NCBI GenBank assembly: GCA_009787485.1
Contig: WQWP01000027.1
Location: 1 to 20,961, forward strand
Direction: 5' to 3'
Origin: Lentimicrobiaceae bacterium
GTDB lineage: Bacteria > Bacteroidota > Bacteroidia > Bacteroidales > WCHB1-69
Length of the DNA: 20,961 nucleotides
The notes below the pieces were generated by a model, which did no database searches, was not told the origin of the DNA, and saw nothing but the letters and a program-made list of their open reading frames with translations. Below, one piece after another: positions 6,843-14,254 of the stretch. Numbering within the stretch: the stretch's first letter is position 1; each line of letters starts with the position of its first letter. The translations under genes and the position numbers were made by a program.

Positions 6843-7082
6843 TTACACTGCTGCGAATGGAATAAGAGTATCAATAAGCCAACTTGAACCTCCATCATTT
6901 CTACTAGAATTTTTATTATTGTTACCTATTGTATCTGCGTCTTTGTTATTTACACATTGACATATACATTTGCAACCCCAGCAAAGAGGTCCGTCTGTAG
7001 GGTCATCGCCTCCTTTTAGGTGGCTCAATTCCTCATTCAAAGTTTTAAGATGACTTAAATTTGTTAATTTAATTTTGCTCAT
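6843..7082 (-). CDS. Double-glycine leader peptide precursor B (Cys-rich core)
   Basis: Paralogue of precursor A: 79 residues from the ATG at 7082 (an ATG at 7106 would add MFNKILNT, which lacks a counterpart in A). The leader is MSKIKLTNLSHLKTLNEELS-HLKGG. The core shares G-D-(E/D)-P-x-x-GPLC and the pattern CWGCKCICQC, again C-x2-C-x-C-x-C-x-C, but the tails differ strongly (Asn/Asp-rich here, ending LIDTLIPFAAV). Strong conservation of leader and Cys block with a variable tail is what selection on a processed peptide would give. First gene of the pair, 60 bp before A, and probably co-transcribed with it. Possible products are a cyclised/thioether peptide, a disulfide bacteriocin or a metal-binding peptide; undetermined. 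Confidence 0.85.
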   Translation of the reverse strand: MSKIKLTNLSHLKTLNEELSHLKGGDDPTDGPLCWGCKCICQCVNNKDADTIGNNNKNSSRNDGGSSWLIDTLIPFAAV

Positions 7083-7106
7083 AGTATTAAGTATTTTGTT
7101 AAACAT

Positions 7107-7629
7107 TTAATCTTCAACCTCTTACCACTTTTGCAGGTAATTCATACTCCTATCAGTATTATAAACCGGCAGTTTTACAAAACGAATTATTTTGCTTCAA
7201 CTTGTTGTTTTTGTTTTACACCATTTTTGTTTTTTTATGTTTATTATTTGCAGGTAAACCATTTTCTAGTGCTCATGAGTTGGTGAGACTCGCGCGCAAT
7301 ATACATCAATGACTTAAAGCCTTATATCCCATATTCTGATAAAGAACAAGTAGGTTTTTAGAATTGACATAGCAGGAGACGGCGACATATTATCACATGG
7401 AGACACGCAGTTCAATATTATTTCTTTATTCATGTCGCTTTTTGGTGGTTAGTGTAATAAAATGATACGCAGCACAACGGTTTTCATCAGTTCAATATTT
7501 ATACATGCAGCGAAAATACTGCGAAATATATGCCTTTTCTTAGATGGTAGCCTTATCTAATAAGCGGCATCATCTTACAAATAAGTGGTATCGTTTTTCT
7601 TAATAAGTGGTATATTCTTTATAAGATTT
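7107..7629. other. Leader/control region between LytTR gene and precursors
   Basis: About 520 bp without a convincing gene. It carries three direct repeats near the LytTR end (7559-7613), a short inverted repeat TTAGAT/ATCTAA (7540-7560), and AT-rich sequence before precursor B. A TATAATACTG-like word preceded by TTTTG lies on the minus strand around 7150-7185 and could be the precursor promoter, but it is a weak match. The short plus-strand frame 7354-7452 has no start codon. The length suggests either a long leader RNA or a lost gene. Confidence 0.5.
7559..7613. promoter_or_regulatory. Direct-repeat array, candidate LytTR binding sites
   Basis: AATAAGYGGYAT occurs at 7559-7570 (AATAAGCGGCAT), 7580-7591 and 7602-7613 (both AATAAGTGGTAT). 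Spacings are 21 and 22 bp, two turns of B-DNA, the geometry expected for direct-repeat sites of LytTR-domain regulators. A degenerate fourth unit sharing TGGTA lies 20 bp before the first (7539-7550). The array sits just after the LytTR gene and upstream of the precursors. Binding is inferred, not shown. Confidence 0.55.
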
Positions 7630-7977
7630 TTACCACAGCGAATCTTTAAATAAGTAGAATTTTCTCCTTGAAATTTGTATTTCAACCTCTTTGATATAAA
7701 TAATTCTTCGTTGCTTACTTATTTGAATCGCATTAATATGCTGTGTATTAACCAATGTATGATGATTTGCTCGCAGAAAGCCATATTTACCAAGTTCTTC
7801 CTCAAATTGTTTTAATAATTTAGCAACCCCAATATTTTTATTATCAATTAAATATATGGTTGTGAGATAACCATCGCACTGCAAATACAAAATTTCGCTA
7901 ATATCAATAAATGAAATTTTAGATTTCTCTCTTATGGGCAGTTTATAACTACGTTGTTTGTTATAATCAAATTTCAT
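7630..7977 (-). CDS. Stand-alone LytTR DNA-binding regulator
   Basis: A 115-residue protein that is essentially one LytTR domain: a short N-terminus, then ISFIDISEILYLQCDGYLTT, the central KLLKQFEEEL helix, and the diagnostic FLRANHHTLVNTQHINAIQI block followed by a strand pair rich in Ile/Arg. No receiver (REC) domain and no membrane segments, so it is not a classical response regulator. LytTR proteins bind pairs of direct repeats and control bacteriocin, competence and virulence genes in many bacteria. Position directly upstream of the two precursors, on the same strand, with a candidate repeat array between, makes it the likely regulator of the peptide locus. A sensor partner was not seen. 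The 172-bp palindrome lies 40 bp before its start codon. Confidence 0.85.
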   Translation of the reverse strand: MKFDYNKQRSYKLPIREKSKISFIDISEILYLQCDGYLTTIYLIDNKNIGVAKLLKQFEEELGKYGFLRANHHTLVNTQHINAIQISKQRRIIYIKEVEIQISRRKFYLFKDSLW

Positions 7978-8016
7978 GTTTTTTGTTGTTTTTCATTGCG
8001 TTTTATCTTTTTTCGC

Positions 8017-8188
8017 AATAAAAAAGCGTGGACTATATCCTTATTTGCTTTTGAGATCTTGGCCAATCATGCAATCAAATAAAGTAAGTAAAGCCCACAC
8101 AAATGTGAGCACTTACGCTTTACTCTTGATTGCATCTTAAAACGGCCAAGTTTCAAAAGCAAGAATATCGCAAAAATGCTTTTTTATT
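8017..8188. repeat. 172-bp imperfect palindrome (large hairpin or MITE-like element)
   Basis: Nested complementary blocks all centre on about 8103: AATAAAAAAGC 8017-8027 with 8178-8188; TTGCTTTTGA 8045-8054 with 8153-8162; CTTGGCC 8058-8064 with 8144-8150; ATGCAATCAA 8069-8078 with 8126-8135; AGTAAAGC 8087-8094 with 8117-8124; CACA/TGTG at the centre. Blocks are separated by internal mismatches of similar length on both sides. It lies just upstream of the LytTR start and would form a long stem in its leader RNA. It could be a non-autonomous inverted-repeat element, a structured RNA or an attenuator. No target-site duplication was recognised. Confidence 0.8.
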
Positions 8189-8363
8189 AGTTGTTAATAT
8201 TCAATTTGTTAAGTCATAAAAATTATTTTGGTTTATAGCAGGGTGCGAAAATATGGAAAAAAGGGTTTATCCATTTAAAAATGAGTCTTATTGTATAAGT
8301 TTTAATCTAGTATTTGCTGAATTAATGCGTAAGGTTGCAGCTACAGAGGATCTTCATTATCCA
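8189..8363. other. Intergenic gap between palindrome and rRNA methyltransferase gene
   Basis: AT-rich gap with no gene seen. It must contain the promoter of the LytTR transcript if that gene is not read from trmH, but no clear TAnnTTTG match was found on the minus strand. Confidence 0.4.
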
Positions 8364-9113
8364 TTATTCATTCCTGTACCTATACATAAAAACCCCCGCC
8401 ACTATCGCCGCATTCAATGATTCCGGCATTGCACCTTCATGCGGAAACATCGGTATTTCTATTTTTTTGTTGATATAAGGAACTAATTCTTCTGAAATAC
8501 CATGGCTCTCACTCCCAATAATCACAATGTCATTATGTTTAAACAATTGCTTTTGAATAGATTCCCCGTTCATATATAATCCATAAATCATTCTAAGAGG
8601 TTGCGTTTTCAGATATTCGGAAAGATTGGCATAAACAATTTTCACTCTGGTAAATGAACCCATTGTAGCCTGAATTACTTTGGGATTGGTAAACTCTACG
8701 CAATCTTCTGAACATAAAATTTGGTCAAAGCCAAACCAATCTGCCGTGCGGATGATGGTGCCTAAATTGCCCGGGTCTCTGATGGCGTCTAAAACTAATA
8801 GCGGCTTGGTGTCGTCAAGGTTGCTGAGTTGGTAGTGTGGTTTTTTTACGATGCATAGAATCTCCGGTGCGGTACTCAGGCAACTAATACGTTCCATCTC
8901 TTTTTCGGAAACCTCTGTGCATCCTTTGTGTTCTCTGTGCGCTCTGTGCTTAAAATCAAACCGCTCCGTTACATAACACTCTCTCACTTCCCAATTCGAT
9001 GACAACACCTCCATGCACGATTTCACCCCCTCCACAATAAAAACGCCCTGTTCATCACGGTGTTTTTTGTGATGCAGTAATCGAATTTGTGAAATGGCGG
9101 CTTTAGAAATCAA
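8364..9113 (-). CDS. SpoU/TrmH-family RNA 2'-O-ribose methyltransferase
   Basis: SAM-dependent methyltransferase of the SPOUT superfamily acting on rRNA or tRNA; 249 residues, normal for the RlmB/TrmH-like group. The N-terminal substrate-binding domain (KHRDEQGVFIVEGVKSCMEV) is followed by the SPOUT domain: motif 1 LDAIRDPGNLGTIIRTADWFG (108-128, catalytic Arg in IIRTA), motif 2 IIGSESHGIS (198-207) and motif 3 IPMFPHEGAMPESLNAAIVAG (220-240). Residues ~55-65 (KHRAHREHKGC) come from a short CACAGAG-type DNA repeat inserted in frame. The exact target nucleotide cannot be told. It is divergent from the thioredoxin-fold gene at 9299. A TAGTTTTG word lies in the upstream gap on the minus strand and fits a -7 box. 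Confidence 0.92.
   Translation of the reverse strand: MISKAAISQIRLLHHKKHRDEQGVFIVEGVKSCMEVLSSNWEVRECYVTERFDFKHRAHREHKGCTEVSEKEMERISCLSTAPEILCIVKKPHYQLSNLDDTKPLLVLDAIRDPGNLGTIIRTADWFGFDQILCSEDCVEFTNPKVIQATMGSFTRVKIVYANLSEYLKTQPLRMIYGLYMNGESIQKQLFKHNDIVIIGSESHGISEELVPYINKKIEIPMFPHEGAMPESLNAAIVAGVFMYRYRNE
8912..8950 (-). repeat. CACAGAG-type tandem repeat inside the methyltransferase gene
   Basis: On the plus strand CTCTGTGC occurs three times (8913-8920, 8933-8940, 8942-8949), with a related CTTTGTGTT word between. On the coding strand this reads GCACAGAGCGCACAGAG..., a repeat type scattered in many bacterial genomes, usually between genes. Here it keeps the frame and encodes a His/Arg-rich loop. 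Confidence 0.65.
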
Positions 9114-9201
9114 TGTTGTAAAATGCTAATTTTTATAAAAACGCGTTATTGTTTTTGCGCTGCAAAACTATGCAAAGTTTTTCAACATGAGATAAAAAAG
9201 A

Positions 9202-9209
9202 TATTTTTG
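9202..9209 (+). promoter_or_regulatory. Putative promoter of the thioredoxin-fold gene/tyrS operon
   Basis: TATTTTTG matches the Bacteroidetes -7 box. A TTTC word ends 18 bp upstream, close to the -33 TTTG position. Transcription would start near 9216, at the beginning of a 52-nt purine run, giving a leader of about 80 nt before the ATG at 9299. Confidence 0.5.
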
Positions 9210-9215
9210 CCAATT

Positions 9216-9404
9216 AAAAGAAAGGAGAAGGGAGAAAAGGAGAAGGGAGAAAGGAGAAAAGGAGAAATTTATAGTAGAAAAAAAATAAGTACATTGCCAT
9301 GGATAAATCAAAAATCAATCCCCAAAAATCATTTCATACCTCATACCTCATACCTCATACCCTTTTCTCCCTTCTCCTTTTCTCCTTTCTCCTTTCTCCC
9401 TTCT
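9216..9404 (+). repeat. Purine/pyrimidine inverted repeat spanning leader and signal-peptide codons
   Basis: A 52-nt all-purine run (9216-9267, GGAGAAGGGAGAAAA words) and a 45-nt all-pyrimidine run (9360-9404) are largely complementary; 9231-9252 pairs perfectly over 22 bp with 9364-9385. The 111-nt loop between these contains the start codon at 9299 and a CATACCTCATACC tandem repeat (9339-9362). In mRNA this forms a strong hairpin around the start. In DNA such tracts can also form triplex structures. Confidence 0.8.
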
Positions 9405-10849
9405 ATCTTTTCGCACAAAAAGGTAAAACAAAAACAGAACCCGGGCGTAAAATAGTGTTTAACATCAAAGATTGTCAGGATGATAAAATGTTGCTGGCGA
9501 TCCATTACAGAGACAAACATCTGTTGAGAGATTCTGCCTTTAACAACGGAAAAGGCGTTTTTGTTTTTGAAGGCGAAGAAAAATTAGACGATGGCATGTA
9601 CTCTTTAGTGTCCGGAAGAAAGCACCTCCTATTGAATTTTATTATAGATGGAAATCAGAACTTTACATACAATTTAGACACGACAGGAAATGTGGGTAAT
9701 CTATCTGTAACCGGCTCGCCTGAAAATGCAGAGATGTTACGCTTTCAACAAAAAACTATCGAAGCTCAGAAAAATATGATGGAATGGAGCAAGAAAAGAA
9801 AAGAATTTGATGATAATGATCAGAAAGACAGCGCGGAATATTATTTGGAGTTGATGAAGAATATGAACAAAGAGATGGAACAGTTTATTACCGAATTGAT
9901 TGATAAAAACCCTACCTACCTGTTCTCAAAATTGCAAAAATCGTATCGCGATATAGTGGTTCCCGACCCGCCGGTTTATGAAGACGGCTCTATTGATTCG
10001 TTGTTTCAACTTATTTATTACAGAACACATTACTGGGATAACTTCGACCTGACCGATAGGAGATTTCTGTTTTTGCCCTCTTATGAATCCAAACTGAATA
10101 CCTATTTCAAAAGAATGCTTTGGCATCAAGATGTGGATACGATAAATAAGTATATGGATTTGATGATAGAGAAAACAACTCCCGATAGTTTAATGTATCG
10201 TTTTTTGATGGAATTCTTATCAAGAGAGTTTGAGAGAACCAATATTCCCGGGCACGACGGCGTTTTTGTGCATTTAGTTAAAAATAACCACCTTGCCGGA
10301 AAATGCACCTGGATGGATGAAGATCTGCTTAAGAAATATCAAATGAGAATCGAAGACCTGGAACCGCTGCTGATTGGTAAAAAAACGGTGGAAATGATTT
10401 TGCCGGACACTACCCAAAGCAATAACTTTAGAGATTGGTTCTCTTCTTATGATATGCCGAAAAAATACAGAGTTTTATGGTTTTATGAGCATACTTGCGG
10501 CACCTGTAAGAAGGAAGCGCTGGAACTGAAAGCAGTTTACGATTCCTTAGAAAGGATAGGGCAACTCAATTTTGATGTGTATGCCGTGAATCATACTAAA
10601 GAGATTGATGCTTGGAAGAAATATGTTCGCGACAACGGATACACATGGATTAATGTGGGCGGAACAAAAGGCAATGTGGATTGGAAAGATGTGTTCAGGA
10701 TCACTTCCACCCCACAATTTTACATTATCAATCAGGATAAAGTGATTATTTTAAATAGAAATATTTCCAAAAGTATGATTCCGCAGTTTTTGGATGATTA
10801 TGAAAAAATAGAAGCAGAAAAAGAACGATTGAAAAATAGAAAACGATGA
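9299..10849 (+). CDS. Envelope thioredoxin-fold protein (TlpA/ResA-like, DUF4369/DUF5106 type)
   Basis: A 516-residue exported protein. Residues 1-40 are a signal peptide with a long n-region and a hydrophobic core [19 protein letters not shown], cleaved probably after FAQ. Residues ~48-145 resemble DUF4369 ([40 protein letters not shown]). A helical middle region is of the DUF5106 type, and a C-terminal AhpC/TSA-like thioredoxin domain (~365-505) has the redox motif [13 protein letters not shown] with Cys 400 and Cys 403. It probably acts as a disulfide reductase/oxidoreductase in the periplasm. The signal peptide core is encoded by a pyrimidine repeat. Its stop overlaps the tyrS start (ATGA), so the two are co-transcribed. 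The ATG at 9299 was chosen because it is the only start giving a complete signal peptide. Confidence 0.85.
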   Translation: MDKSKINPQKSFHTSYLIPHTLFSLLLFSFLLSPFYLFAQKGKTKTEPGRKIVFNIKDCQDDKMLLAIHYRDKHLLRDSAFNNGKGVFVFEGEEKLDDGMYSLVSGRKHLLLNFIIDGNQNFTYNLDTTGNVGNLSVTGSPENAEMLRFQQKTIEAQKNMMEWSKKRKEFDDNDQKDSAEYYLELMKNMNKEMEQFITELIDKNPTYLFSKLQKSYRDIVVPDPPVYEDGSIDSLFQLIYYRTHYWDNFDLTDRRFLFLPSYESKLNTYFKRMLWHQDVDTINKYMDLMIEKTTPDSLMYRFLMEFLSREFERTNIPGHDGVFVHLVKNNHLAGKCTWMDEDLLKKYQMRIEDLEPLLIGKKTVEMILPDTTQSNNFRDWFSSYDMPKKYRVLWFYEHTCGTCKKEALELKAVYDSLERIGQLNFDVYAVNHTKEIDAWKKYVRDNGYTWINVGGTKGNVDWKDVFRITSTPQFYIINQDKVIILNRNISKSMIPQFLDDYEKIEAEKERLKNRKR

Positions 10850-12129
10850 ACTTTGTTGTAGAATTAAAATGGCGCGGCATGCTGCAAGATGCCATGCCCG
10901 GAACTGAAGAACAGTTGCAAAAAGAGATGACATTGGCATACGTAGGTATTGACCCTACCGCCGATTCCCTGCACATTGGACACTTGGTAAGCGTAATGAT
11001 GTTGAAACACCTCCAACTTTGCGGGCATAAACCGATTGCCTTGTTGGGCGGCGCTACCGGCATGATTGGCGACCCATCCGGAAAATCGCAGGAACGGAAT
11101 TTGTTGGACTTGGAAACCTTACGCAAAAATCAGGAGGGCATTAAAAAACAGCTTGCCAAATTTTTGAATTTTGAAGATGAGGTGCCTAATGCCGCCATGT
11201 TGGTGAATAATTACGATTGGATGTCCAAGTACTCCTTCCTCGATTTTATTCGCGATATTGGCAAGCATCTTACCGTAAACTACATGATGGCAAAAGATTC
11301 CGTAAAAAAACGGCTCTCCGGCGAAGGCGAGGGGATGTCGTTTACAGAGTTTACCTACCAATTGGTGCAAGGCTACGACTATCTGTTTCTGTATCAAACC
11401 TACGGATGTAAGTTGCAAATGGGTGGCAGCGACCAGTGGGGCAATATTACCACCGGCACGGAGCTGATTCGCAGAAAGACCGGCGGCGAGGCATTTGCAT
11501 TAGTTTGTCCGCTCATTACCAAAGCCGACGGCGGAAAATTCGGAAAAACCGAAAAAGGAAACATTTGGTTAGATCCGGAAAAAACATCGCCGTACCAGTT
11601 TTATCAGTTTTGGCTCAATTGCTCAGACGAAGATTCCAAGAAGTATATTCGCATTTTTACATTGTTTAATAAAGCGGAAATAGAACAAATGGAGGCGGCG
11701 CACGATGTGGAACCGCACTTGCGTCTGCTGCAAAAAGCATTAGCCAAAGATTTAACTTGCCGCGTGCACTCCGAAGAAGAATACAATGCTGCGGTGGCTG
11801 CCTCTGAAATTTTGTTCGGAAAAGGTACTGCCGAATCCTTAGCCGCACTTCCCGAAAAGACTTTTTTGTCTGTTTTTGAAGGCGTACCGCAAGTAGAAAT
11901 TAACAAAACCATCATAGAAGAAGGCATTAATATTGTGGATTTTTTGACGGATGTAACACAAATATTTCCCTCTAAGGGCGAAGCGCGGAGAACGTTGAAA
12001 GAAAACGGGGTTTCTATCAATAAAGAGAAAATCTCTGAGAATTATACAATTAACTTTTCTTCAGTTTTAAATGAAAAGCATATTTTGGTTCAACGGGGGA
12101 AGAAGAATTACTATATTGTGAAAATGTAG
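10846..12129 (+). CDS. tyrS: Tyrosyl-tRNA synthetase
   Basis: Charges tRNA-Tyr with tyrosine; class I synthetase, 427 residues, bacterial TyrRS type. The HIGH signature is intact at 43-46 (SLHIGHL), the tyrosine-binding region includes the GGSDQWGNI block (193-201), and the KMSKS-type loop is KFGKT at 231-235. A C-terminal S4 RNA-binding domain (about 360-427) follows ([32 protein letters not shown]). The start ATG overlaps the stop of the preceding thioredoxin-fold gene by 4 bp. It ends at 12129, immediately next to the convergent TPR gene (stop codon 12130-12132), with no space for a terminator between the two stops. Confidence 0.98.
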   Translation: MNFVVELKWRGMLQDAMPGTEEQLQKEMTLAYVGIDPTADSLHIGHLVSVMMLKHLQLCGHKPIALLGGATGMIGDPSGKSQERNLLDLETLRKNQEGIKKQLAKFLNFEDEVPNAAMLVNNYDWMSKYSFLDFIRDIGKHLTVNYMMAKDSVKKRLSGEGEGMSFTEFTYQLVQGYDYLFLYQTYGCKLQMGGSDQWGNITTGTELIRRKTGGEAFALVCPLITKADGGKFGKTEKGNIWLDPEKTSPYQFYQFWLNCSDEDSKKYIRIFTLFNKAEIEQMEAAHDVEPHLRLLQKALAKDLTCRVHSEEEYNAAVAASEILFGKGTAESLAALPEKTFLSVFEGVPQVEINKTIIEEGINIVDFLTDVTQIFPSKGEARRTLKENGVSINKEKISENYTINFSSVLNEKHILVQRGKKNYYIVKM

Positions 12130-13320
12130 TTATTTCTTTTCCACCGCCTTTATCTTCGCCTCCATCTCCTCATATTTCGGAGATTGTAGTCTTGCGTAAA
12201 TAGAACGCAACGTGTACATTACGTTAATGTCTTGCGGCTCGGTTTGGTGCACGCGCTCAAAATAAGTTTGCGCCTCTAACAAAAAGTTTTCAGATTTTGT
12301 TTTGTGAATCATGGCGCTGCTTTTATCGCCTTTTACCTCTAATTCGTTTGCCATTTTAAAATCCTCTTCCGACAGGTAATAGGCGCAAACCCCCAAGTTG
12401 TAAAAAACAACGAAGTTGTTAGGCATCATCTGGTTCGCTTTCTTCAATAATTCGTACGCTTTGGTGTAATCGAGGTCTAAAATGTGGAAGTTAGCGATGT
12501 TTACCAACAAGTCTGCATTTTCAAATACGGAAGCTGGGATATTTTCCATCAATTGATGTGCGGCGGCTTTGTCTTCAATGAAATAAAGATAATCAATTTC
12601 AGACACATAAAGCGCCGGGTTTTCAGGTAATGTTCGTTTTCCGGCATCTAAAATCTCTTTTAATTTTGCCTGATCTTTCTCTTTTTTATAGCTTTCGATG
12701 AGACGGAGGTAAACATTCACATTGGTTGAGCCATCGGCAATGGCTTTATGGTAAAACTTGGCGGCATTTTCGATATCGTTCAGCATTTCTAAAGCGTAAG
12801 CATAATAATAGTAAAGCTCCCCGTGTAATGGGAATTGCGGAGGTTTTACCATTTCGTAGCTGGTAACGGCTTTTTCCAAAATGCGTTTTGCCGTTTCGTA
12901 GTTTCCGGCGATCAACTCATCAACCCCGTGCACTAGAAGCAGGGCGTATAATTTCGGGAGTCCCTCGTTGGGAGACAACATATCGTAGGCTTCTACATTT
13001 TTATTCAGCGCTTTAGCTTTGATAAAGGCATCGAAAGCCTGCTCTGCCGCATCGGGAAACATGGCTTGATAATAGGTGTTGTCTCTTTTCGCATCATACT
13101 CCTGATTTGCCAAATAGAAGTAGATATTGGCTTTATAAAGCCATGTTTGTGCTCTTTGCGACAATTTTTCATCCTGCATACACAAATCAATCGCTTCTTT
13201 TGCTTTCACAAAGTCTTTGTCGAAAAACAGATTATACGCTTTTGTGAGCGACGCTTTTTGCGCTGATAATGAGAAGCTAAGCATTAAGCAAGCGATAAGG
13301 GGGAGGATAATTTTTTTCAT
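12130..13320 (-). CDS. Secreted tetratricopeptide-repeat protein
   Basis: A 396-residue protein from the ATG at 13320. The signal peptide is MKKIILPLIACLMLSFSLSA, cleaved before or at QKA. An upstream ATG at 13359 would add 13 residues ahead of this signal peptide and was rejected. The rest is a series of TPR-like helix pairs (TKAYNLFFDKDFVKAKEAID; AKRILEKAVTSYEMVK; NAAKFYHKAIADGSTNVNVY; KAYELLKKANQMMPNNFVVF; NFLLEAQTYFERVHQTEPQD). The periplasmic location and TPR fold point to a scaffold role in envelope processes; no enzyme signature is seen. It is the downstream partner of the Uma2 gene, 53 bp away, and abuts tyrS tail-to-tail. Confidence 0.88.
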   Translation of the reverse strand: MKKIILPLIACLMLSFSLSAQKASLTKAYNLFFDKDFVKAKEAIDLCMQDEKLSQRAQTWLYKANIYFYLANQEYDAKRDNTYYQAMFPDAAEQAFDAFIKAKALNKNVEAYDMLSPNEGLPKLYALLLVHGVDELIAGNYETAKRILEKAVTSYEMVKPPQFPLHGELYYYYAYALEMLNDIENAAKFYHKAIADGSTNVNVYLRLIESYKKEKDQAKLKEILDAGKRTLPENPALYVSEIDYLYFIEDKAAAHQLMENIPASVFENADLLVNIANFHILDLDYTKAYELLKKANQMMPNNFVVFYNLGVCAYYLSEEDFKMANELEVKGDKSSAMIHKTKSENFLLEAQTYFERVHQTEPQDINVMYTLRSIYARLQSPKYEEMEAKIKAVEKK

Positions 13321-13373
13321 GATACAGGAGGTTTTACTAAATATTATTGTAGGGTGCAAAACTAATTTTTTTT

Positions 13374-14039
13374 TCAGACTTCAAACAAATCTTTCAAATT
13401 AATCTCCATACCTTCAAAAATATGCACAGATGCTTTTTGGTCGTATTCGTATATTGTTCCGGCATCATATTTTCCGTTTGGCTGCAATATAAACACGTGG
13501 AGTCTTCCGGTTTTTGGGCTAATCATCCAATACTCCCTTACGCCGGCTTTTTCGTATAGGTTAAATTTCAGCGTGCGATCCTTTTTTGAGGTTGAAGGCG
13601 ACAATATCTCTACGATTAAATCCGGCGCACCGATACAGCCTTTCTCATCTATTTTCGACAAATCACAAATTACGCAAATATCAGGCTGCACCACATCATA
13701 TATCTCATCGTCTTCTTTAGATCCTTCTACAGGAAGACGCACATCAAAGGGAGCGTGATAGATACGACATTTTGCTTTGCGTTTTCGGAAGAATGTTCCT
13801 GCCCAAAGCACCAGGTTAAAACTAATCCGTGCGTGTAATTCGTTGGGTGCCGACATTATGTGTATAAAACCGTCTATCAGTTCTCGCCGCACGTCGTCAA
13901 ACCAGGTTAAGTAATCGGCATACGTGTAGCGTTTCGACAGGTCTAAATTTAACGGAGGAAGCGGCATAAAGGGCTCTTCCACGATGTTGGGTTTCTCTTC
14001 GGGAAACTCGTAGGGTTGGTTTTTTTTCTTTGTGCTCAT
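13374..14039 (-). CDS. Uma2-family (DUF820) PD-(D/E)XK-like protein
   Basis: Restriction-endonuclease-fold protein of the Uma2/DUF820 family, 221 residues from the ATG at 14039. An ATG at 14087 would extend it 16 residues into the broken toxin gene and is unlikely. Family landmarks are the N-terminal YTYADYLTW and ELIDGFIHIMSAPNELHARI, then FDVRLPVE, the candidate catalytic Asp and Glu in VQPDICVICD and APDLIVEILSPSTSKKD, and YEKAGVREYWMISP with the C-terminal strand. All core positions appear intact. Family members are abundant in cyanobacteria and Bacteroidetes, and their biological substrate is not established. It lies directly downstream of a truncated RelE-like gene. Confidence 0.9.
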   Translation of the reverse strand: MSTKKKNQPYEFPEEKPNIVEEPFMPLPPLNLDLSKRYTYADYLTWFDDVRRELIDGFIHIMSAPNELHARISFNLVLWAGTFFRKRKAKCRIYHAPFDVRLPVEGSKEDDEIYDVVQPDICVICDLSKIDEKGCIGAPDLIVEILSPSTSKKDRTLKFNLYEKAGVREYWMISPKTGRLHVFILQPNGKYDAGTIYEYDQKASVHIFEGMEINLKDLFEV

Positions 14040-14067
14040 AATATTTTTATTTAAAGGTTTTGAACTT

Positions 14068-14243
14068 TTATCGTAAAATTTCATCATGCGTTCCGGTGCG
14101 CACCAGCACTAAAATAAGCTTCGTCTTATCTTTTTTGCCAAACGTTTTAAATCACGTTCAAAACTTGGCAATGCTTCAATAGAAAGTACAGAATTACACA
14201 AAGTATTTGTCAATTCTGTTGCTAAATTCTTCAACTGTTCCAT
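14068..14243 (-). pseudogene. RelE/YafQ-type toxin gene with internal deletion
   Basis: The minus strand from ATG 14243 encodes MEQLKNLATELTNTLCNSVL then SIEALPSFERDLKRLAKK, where PSFERDLKRLAKK is the standard start of RelE/YafQ-family mRNA-cleaving toxins; it stops soon after (KIRRSLF). In another frame the same DNA gives KKDKTKLILVLVRTGTHDEI, ending LR, the standard C-terminus (LILVLVRTGTHxxL) of such toxins. The middle ~40-50 residues are missing and the join falls in a run of six A. The gene is therefore broken by an internal, frame-shifting deletion. No separate antitoxin gene is present; the first ~20 residues may derive from one. Confidence 0.7.
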
Positions 14244-14254
14244 AATGAATTAAA

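Noticed and set aside
7083..7106. Longer start of precursor B (MFNKILNT extension)
   Set aside because: The paralogue has no equivalent, and starting at 7082 makes both precursors 79 residues with aligned leaders.
7354..7452. Short plus-strand frame (IDIAGDGDILSHGDTQFN...) ending in Gly-Gly-stop
   Set aside because: No start codon, an in-frame TAG directly upstream, and no leader similarity to the two precursors; considered as a third precursor and dropped.
7559..7613. CRISPR-like array
   Set aside because: Repeat units are only 12 bp with ~10-bp spacing and no cas genes; the geometry fits regulator sites, not CRISPR.
8017..8188. Group II intron or riboswitch
   Set aside because: No domain V-like motif, no reverse transcriptase and no known aptamer core recognised; only the palindromic symmetry can be supported.
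9123..9455. Plus-strand open frame rich in Lys/Glu/Arg through the purine run
   Set aside because: Its composition is dictated by the GGAGAAGGG repeat; it overlaps the thioredoxin-fold gene in another frame and resembles no protein.
11604..12020. Minus-strand open frame of 138 codons inside tyrS
   Set aside because: It is a shadow of the tyrS coding strand, with no family resemblance.
12120..12140. Shared terminator between tyrS and the TPR gene
   Set aside because: The stop codons are adjacent and no stem-loop is visible across the junction.
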